Positions 60,202 to 64,000 of a DNA stretch of 64,000 nt are shown here, in pieces; position 1 is the first letter of the stretch; every line of letters starts with the position of its first letter. Source of the DNA: Pseudomonas asturiensis (GTDB lineage Bacteria; Pseudomonadota; Gammaproteobacteria; Pseudomonadales; Pseudomonadaceae); the NCBI RefSeq assembly GCF_900143095.1, contig NZ_FRDA01000010.1:1-64000 (forward strand), given 5' to 3'. Below the pieces are notes generated by a model. That model saw nothing but the letters and a program-made list of their open reading frames with translations. It was not told the origin of the DNA and ran no database searches. The position numbers were made by a program, and so were the translations under genes.

Positions 60202-61698
60202 ATGCCTGCAGCTTCTCGTTTTCGTGAGCACTACCGCAAAGCCGACCGCATCATGCTGGGCCTGACCTGGCTGCTGTTCGTCTATGCACTGGGCCTGGCG
60301 TTCTGGTTCGATACGTTTTCGCAGGCACTGTTGATCGGTGGCGGCACCGCGCTGGTGCTGACCGGCCTGTACCGGGTCATCGGCGGCACCCGATTGATGC
60401 GCTGTTGCGTCGGCGTCGGGTTGATGGTCATGGCCGGGTTGCACATCAACCAGGCGCGCGGGCTGATTGAAATCCACTTCGGCATCTTCGTGTTCCTTGC
60501 CGTGCTGACCTTCTACCGCGACTGGCTGCCGATCCTCGTCGCGGCGGCTACCATCGCCGTCCACCACGTGCTGTTTCATGTGCTGCAACACGCAGGCTTC
60601 CCGGTGTATGTGATGCATCATGCCGGTGGCTGGGACATGGTCCTGTTGCATGCCATTTACGTGGTGGTAGAAACCGCGATTCTGATTTACCTGGCGGTGC
60701 AGAGCCAGGCCGAAGCGGTCGAGAATCAGGACATGCTTGATCGCATGCTTGCCACCACCACCCAGTTCACGTCTGAAGTGCTGAGTCACGAGCGCTCGGG
60801 CAAGCACATTCCGCTGGCGCAACAGTTCGAGCGTTTTCTGGCGCAAATCACTGACTTGATCGACGGCGTGGTGCGCGATACGCAGGGGCTGGGCGAACTC
60901 GGTCACGACCTGGCCAGCGCCAGCAGCACGCTGGAAACCGGTGCGCAGCACCAGCTGAGTGAAATCGCTCGCATGACCGGCGCAATGCAGCGCATGGGCG
61001 ATGCCATGAACGACATCGCAGGCCACATCGCGCAAGCTGTACAGCGCGCCGGAGACGCCAGCGATCAAGTGGCCCACGGCCAGGAAAGTGTCGATCTGGC
61101 GCAGAGCGAAATCACCCAACTGGCGGCACGCATCAACACCACCGATGAAACCGTGCAGGCGCTTGCCAGCCAGTCCGAGCAGATCGGCAAGGTGCTGGAG
61201 GTGATCGGCAGCATCGCCGAGCAGACCAACCTGCTGGCGCTGAATGCGGCCATCGAAGCGGCACGGGCGGGCGAACAGGGACGTGGCTTTGCAGTGGTCG
61301 CCGACGAAGTGCGCAATCTGGCCCAGCGCACAGCGTCTTCCACCCAGGAAATCCAGACCATCATTGGCGACCTGCAACGACGCAGTCGTCAGGCCGCTTC
61401 GGCCATGCAAGACAGTCGTCAAGGGGTCGAACGTTGCGTGCAGAACAGCCAGCGCGCCTCGCAATCGCTGCATGCAGTGGGCGAGGGAATCGGGCATATC
61501 ACCCAGCTCAACGGCCTGATTGCTTCAACCACCGATCAGCAGGCCACGGCAAGCCGCGAGATTGCCGACCAGTTGCGTTCGGTGCAGGACATTGCCGAGC
61601 ACACCGCCGCCAATATCGGTGTGCTCGCGTCCAGTAGCCAGCGCCTGCCGCCGCTGGCCATGCGTCTGGAAGCGTTGGGTCAGACGTTCCACAAATAG
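60202..61698 (+). CDS. membrane methyl-accepting chemotaxis protein without a periplasmic sensor domain
   Basis: A 498-aa chemoreceptor from the ATG at 60202 (AAAAGGAA upstream). About five or six N-terminal helices (from about 18 to 170), with short connecting loops including IAVHHVLFHVLQHAG and HHAGGWDMVLLHAIYVVVETAI, replace the usual large periplasmic domain. A short linker and the signalling domain follow, with the tip IAEQTNLLALNAAIEAARAGEQGRGFAVVADEVRNLAQRT near 332-371. The His-rich membrane part could bind a metal or a small ligand, which is a guess. It is convergent with the yej-type ATPase gene. Confidence 0.87.
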   Translation: MPAASRFREHYRKADRIMLGLTWLLFVYALGLAFWFDTFSQALLIGGGTALVLTGLYRVIGGTRLMRCCVGVGLMVMAGLHINQARGLIEIHFGIFVFLAVLTFYRDWLPILVAAATIAVHHVLFHVLQHAGFPVYVMHHAGGWDMVLLHAIYVVVETAILIYLAVQSQAEAVENQDMLDRMLATTTQFTSEVLSHERSGKHIPLAQQFERFLAQITDLIDGVVRDTQGLGELGHDLASASSTLETGAQHQLSEIARMTGAMQRMGDAMNDIAGHIAQAVQRAGDASDQVAHGQESVDLAQSEITQLAARINTTDETVQALASQSEQIGKVLEVIGSIAEQTNLLALNAAIEAARAGEQGRGFAVVADEVRNLAQRTASSTQEIQTIIGDLQRRSRQAASAMQDSRQGVERCVQNSQRASQSLHAVGEGIGHITQLNGLIASTTDQQATASREIADQLRSVQDIAEHTAANIGVLASSSQRLPPLAMRLEALGQTFHK

Positions 61699-61701
61699 GC
61701 T

Positions 61702-63285
61702 TCAGGCAAACACTAGGCCGGATGAACGCAGCAGTTCCTGTGTATAGGGCTGCTGCGGCGCAGCGAAAATCTCCCGCGACGGACCTTGTTCGACCACTTT
61801 GCCGTCCTTGATCACGATCAGGTCATGCGCCAGGGCATGCACCACAGCCAGGTCGTGGCTGATGAACAGGTACGTCAGGCCATGACGAATCTGCAGATCA
61901 CGCAACAGGGCGACAATCTGTTTCTGCACGGTGCGGTCCAGTGCCGACGTCGGTTCGTCCAGCAGGATCAGGTCGGGCTCCAGCACCAGTGCGCGGGCAA
62001 TGGAAATACGCTGGCGTTGCCCACCGGAGAACTCATGCGGATAACGATGGCGACTGGCCGGGTCCAGCCCGACTTCGCCCAGCACCCGAATCACCGTTGC
62101 CTCACGCTCTTTGGGCGTGCCGATGTTGTGAGTGACCAGCCCCTCGGCAATGATCTGCGCCACGGTCATGCGCGGGCTCAGGCTGCCGAACGGGTCCTGA
62201 AATACCACCTGCAGATGACGACGCAGCGGGCGCATCAGGTGCTGACTGTGCAGGCTCAGCTCCTTGGTGCCGAAACGGATACTGCCTTCGGAGTCGACCA
62301 GCCGCAGAATGGCCTGGCCCAGCGTCGATTTGCCTGAACCCGACTCACCGACGATACCCAGCGTCTTGCCTTTGAGCAGTTCGAAACTCACGCCGTCCAC
62401 GGCTTTCACGAACTGCTGCTCGCGCTTGAACCAGGACTTCGCCAACGGAAACCAGACCTTAAGGTCCAGCACCGACAGCAACGTGTTGCTGTGCGTCGAA
62501 GGCACCGGCTCGCCGTCGGGCTCGGCGTTGATCAACAACTGGCTGTACGGGTGCTGCGGGTTGTCGAACAGGGTCTGGCAGTCGGCCTGTTCGACGATCT
62601 CGCCTTCGCGCATCACACACACCCGCTGCGCAATGCGACGCACCAGATTGAGGTCGTGGCTGATCAGCAGCAGCGACATGTTCAGCCGCTGTTGCAGCGA
62701 CTTGAGCAGTTCGAGGATTTTCACCTGCACCGTCACGTCCAGTGCGGTGGTGGGTTCGTCGGCGATCAACAGATCGGGCTCGTTGGCCAGCGCCATGGCG
62801 ATCATGATGCGCTGGCGTTGCCCGCCCGAGAGTTGATGCGGATAAGCGTTGAGGCGCGACAGCGGATCGCGAATGCCCACCAGTTCCAGCAACTCAAGGG
62901 TACGGTTCCGGGCGGCCTTACCTTTCAGGCCCTTGTGAGTGACAAGAATTTCGCCGATCTGCTTTTCCACCGTGTGCAGCGGGTTCAGCGAGCTCATGGG
63001 TTCCTGAAAGATCATCGCTACCCGGTTGCCGCGCAGGCTGCGCAGTTGCTTGTCGCTGGCGCTGACCAGATCCAGTCCGTCGTAGTGAATCGAGCCTTGC
63101 GTGCTGACCGTTTTAGCGGGCAACAGGCGCAGAATCGAATGCGCCGTCACCGACTTGCCCGAGCCGGACTCGCCCACCAGCGCCAGGCATTCGCCGCGCC
63201 GGATGTCGAGGCTGACGCCATGCACCACCTCGTGGCCGTTGAAGGCGACGCGCAGGTCACGTATTTCAATCAGGTTATCGTGCAT
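61702..63285 (-). CDS. yejF: oligopeptide-type ABC transporter with two fused ATPase domains (YejF)
   Basis: A 527-aa cytoplasmic protein with two ABC ATPase domains. Both have Walker A (GESGSGKSVTA near 38-48 and GESGSGKSTLG in the second half), signature (LSGGQRQR, FSGGQRQR) and Walker B (ADEPTTALDV, LDEPTSALDR). The fused arrangement is that of YejF/DppD-DppF-type importers of peptides, including microcin C in E. coli. It starts one base after the permease gene stop, transcribed leftward. Confidence 0.92.
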   Translation of the reverse strand: MHDNLIEIRDLRVAFNGHEVVHGVSLDIRRGECLALVGESGSGKSVTAHSILRLLPAKTVSTQGSIHYDGLDLVSASDKQLRSLRGNRVAMIFQEPMSSLNPLHTVEKQIGEILVTHKGLKGKAARNRTLELLELVGIRDPLSRLNAYPHQLSGGQRQRIMIAMALANEPDLLIADEPTTALDVTVQVKILELLKSLQQRLNMSLLLISHDLNLVRRIAQRVCVMREGEIVEQADCQTLFDNPQHPYSQLLINAEPDGEPVPSTHSNTLLSVLDLKVWFPLAKSWFKREQQFVKAVDGVSFELLKGKTLGIVGESGSGKSTLGQAILRLVDSEGSIRFGTKELSLHSQHLMRPLRRHLQVVFQDPFGSLSPRMTVAQIIAEGLVTHNIGTPKEREATVIRVLGEVGLDPASRHRYPHEFSGGQRQRISIARALVLEPDLILLDEPTSALDRTVQKQIVALLRDLQIRHGLTYLFISHDLAVVHALAHDLIVIKDGKVVEQGPSREIFAAPQQPYTQELLRSSGLVFA

Positions 63286-63286
63286 G

Positions 63287-64000
63287 TCAGCTCCGGGGAT
63301 CGAACGCGTCTCGGCAGGCTTCGCCGATGAACACCAACAGGGACAGAATCAGCGCCAGCGCGACAAAGGCGGTCAGGCCCAGCCACGGTGCCTGCAGATT
63401 GCGCTTGGCTTCGCCGATCAGTTCACCCAGCGACGCGCTGCCCGCAGGCATGCCGAAGCCGAGAAAATCCAGCGCGGTGAGCGTGGCAATGGCGCCGGTC
63501 ACAATGAACGGCAGAAAGGTGAGGGTGCTGGTCATGGCATTGGGCAGGATGTGCCGCCACATCAGCGCGGCATCGGTCAGGCCCAGTGCGCGGGCGGCTT
63601 TGACGTATTCCAGATTGCGGCCGCGCAGAAACTCGGCGCGCACCACGTCCACCAGCGACAGCCACGAAAACAGCGCCATGATGCCCAGCAGCCACCAGAA
63701 ATTCGGTGACACGAAGCCCGACAGAATGATCAGCAGATACAGCACCGGCAGGCCCGACCAGATCTCCTGGATACGCTGGCCGATCAGGTCGGTCAGGCCG
63801 CCGTAGTAACCCTGAATCGCCCCGGCGCAGACGCCGATCACGGTGCTGATCGCCGTCAGCAGCAACGCGAACAGAATCGAAATCCGCGCACCGAACAGCA
63901 CCCGCGCCAGCACATCACGCGCCTGCTCGTCGGTGCCCAGCCAGTTACGGCCACCCGGCGGGCTGGGCGAGGGCGCTTCCAGGTCGTAGTTGATGGTGTC
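63287..64000 (-). CDS. yejE: oligopeptide-type ABC transporter permease (YejE), 5' end truncated
   Basis: The C-terminal 237 residues; the gene continues past the right edge. The visible N-terminal part has WLGTDEQARDVLARVLFGARISIL, the typical DppC/YejE sequence, about five helices and the EAA-type loop RNLEYVKAARALGLTDAALMWRHILPNAMTS. It lies one base upstream of yejF. Together with a YejB-like permease and a binding protein expected beyond the window, it would form a peptide importer. Confidence 0.9.
   Translation of the reverse strand, partial: DTINYDLEAPSPSPPGGRNWLGTDEQARDVLARVLFGARISILFALLLTAISTVIGVCAGAIQGYYGGLTDLIGQRIQEIWSGLPVLYLLIILSGFVSPNFWWLLGIMALFSWLSLVDVVRAEFLRGRNLEYVKAARALGLTDAALMWRHILPNAMTSTLTFLPFIVTGAIATLTALDFLGFGMPAGSASLGELIGEAKRNLQAPWLGLTAFVALALILSLLVFIGEACRDAFDPRS

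Overview
The window is chromosomal DNA of a fluorescent Pseudomonas, most likely the P. syringae group. The base composition is about 60% GC. The gene order hisB-hisH-hisA-hisF, envC-ctp-gpmI and rhodanese-grxC-secB-trmL, plus asmA, mutY-yggX and a histidine/arginine-type ABC transporter, is the order I recall from other Pseudomonas chromosomes. Most spacers carry paired REP palindromes of the kind common in P. syringae (GTGGGAG..CTCCCAC). No rRNA, CRISPR array or intact insertion sequence is visible. Species assignment and synteny come from memory, not from a search.

Layout. (1) 1-5170: a small AT-richer island abutting the 3' end of tRNA-Thr(TGT). It holds a tyrosine recombinase, a coupled 91-aa partner and a two-gene DUF3696-type ATPase/effector operon that looks like an undescribed defence module. 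(2) 5170-15700: tRNA-Thr, a possible small transcript with a strong terminator, a membrane J-domain protein, a DUF6124-type gene behind a long structured leader, a methyltransferase, a polar amino acid ABC transporter, the GABA permease and a nested tandem repeat built from the gabP 3' end and REP elements. (3) 15700-24000: a BdlA-like PAS-PAS chemoreceptor, a lipoprotein, a large RTX zinc metalloprotease with a secreted neighbour, a bacteriocin-immunity/DUF1963 fusion, a vapBC toxin-antitoxin pair, a parD relic and tRNA-Phe(GAA).

(4) 24000-45000: conserved core. It includes yggX-mutY (iron and oxidative damage), asmA, an acetyltransferase, an OFA-type carrier, an Lrp regulator / YitT protein / aromatic aminotransferase group, histidine biosynthesis, cell-wall hydrolase control (envC, ctp, a YibQ-type deacetylase), gpmI and a secB redox/secretion cluster. 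(5) 45000-54000: a sulfur block with tauABC, an OprD-family porin, a one-Cys peroxiredoxin and ssuACBF. Neither operon contains its usual desulfonating oxygenase (tauD, ssuD/ssuE). Between trmL and tauC lies a sigma54-type promoter with two upstream NtrC-like dyads, at the place where I recall the nitrogen-regulated sRNA NrsZ in other pseudomonads.

(6) 54000-64000: an orphan Rhs tip protein, a TetR regulator, a hydroxypyruvate/glyoxylate reductase, gabT with a HAD-like protein and an Lrp regulator, a membrane MCP and the 3' part of a yej-type oligopeptide ABC transporter that runs off the right edge.

Best candidates for novelty are the ATPase/effector pair on the tRNA-Thr island, the structured leader at 7333-7526, the sigma54/NtrC locus near 45050, the immunity-DUF1963 fusion, the protease with a DUF4214 tail and the gabP-tail/REP tandem repeat.
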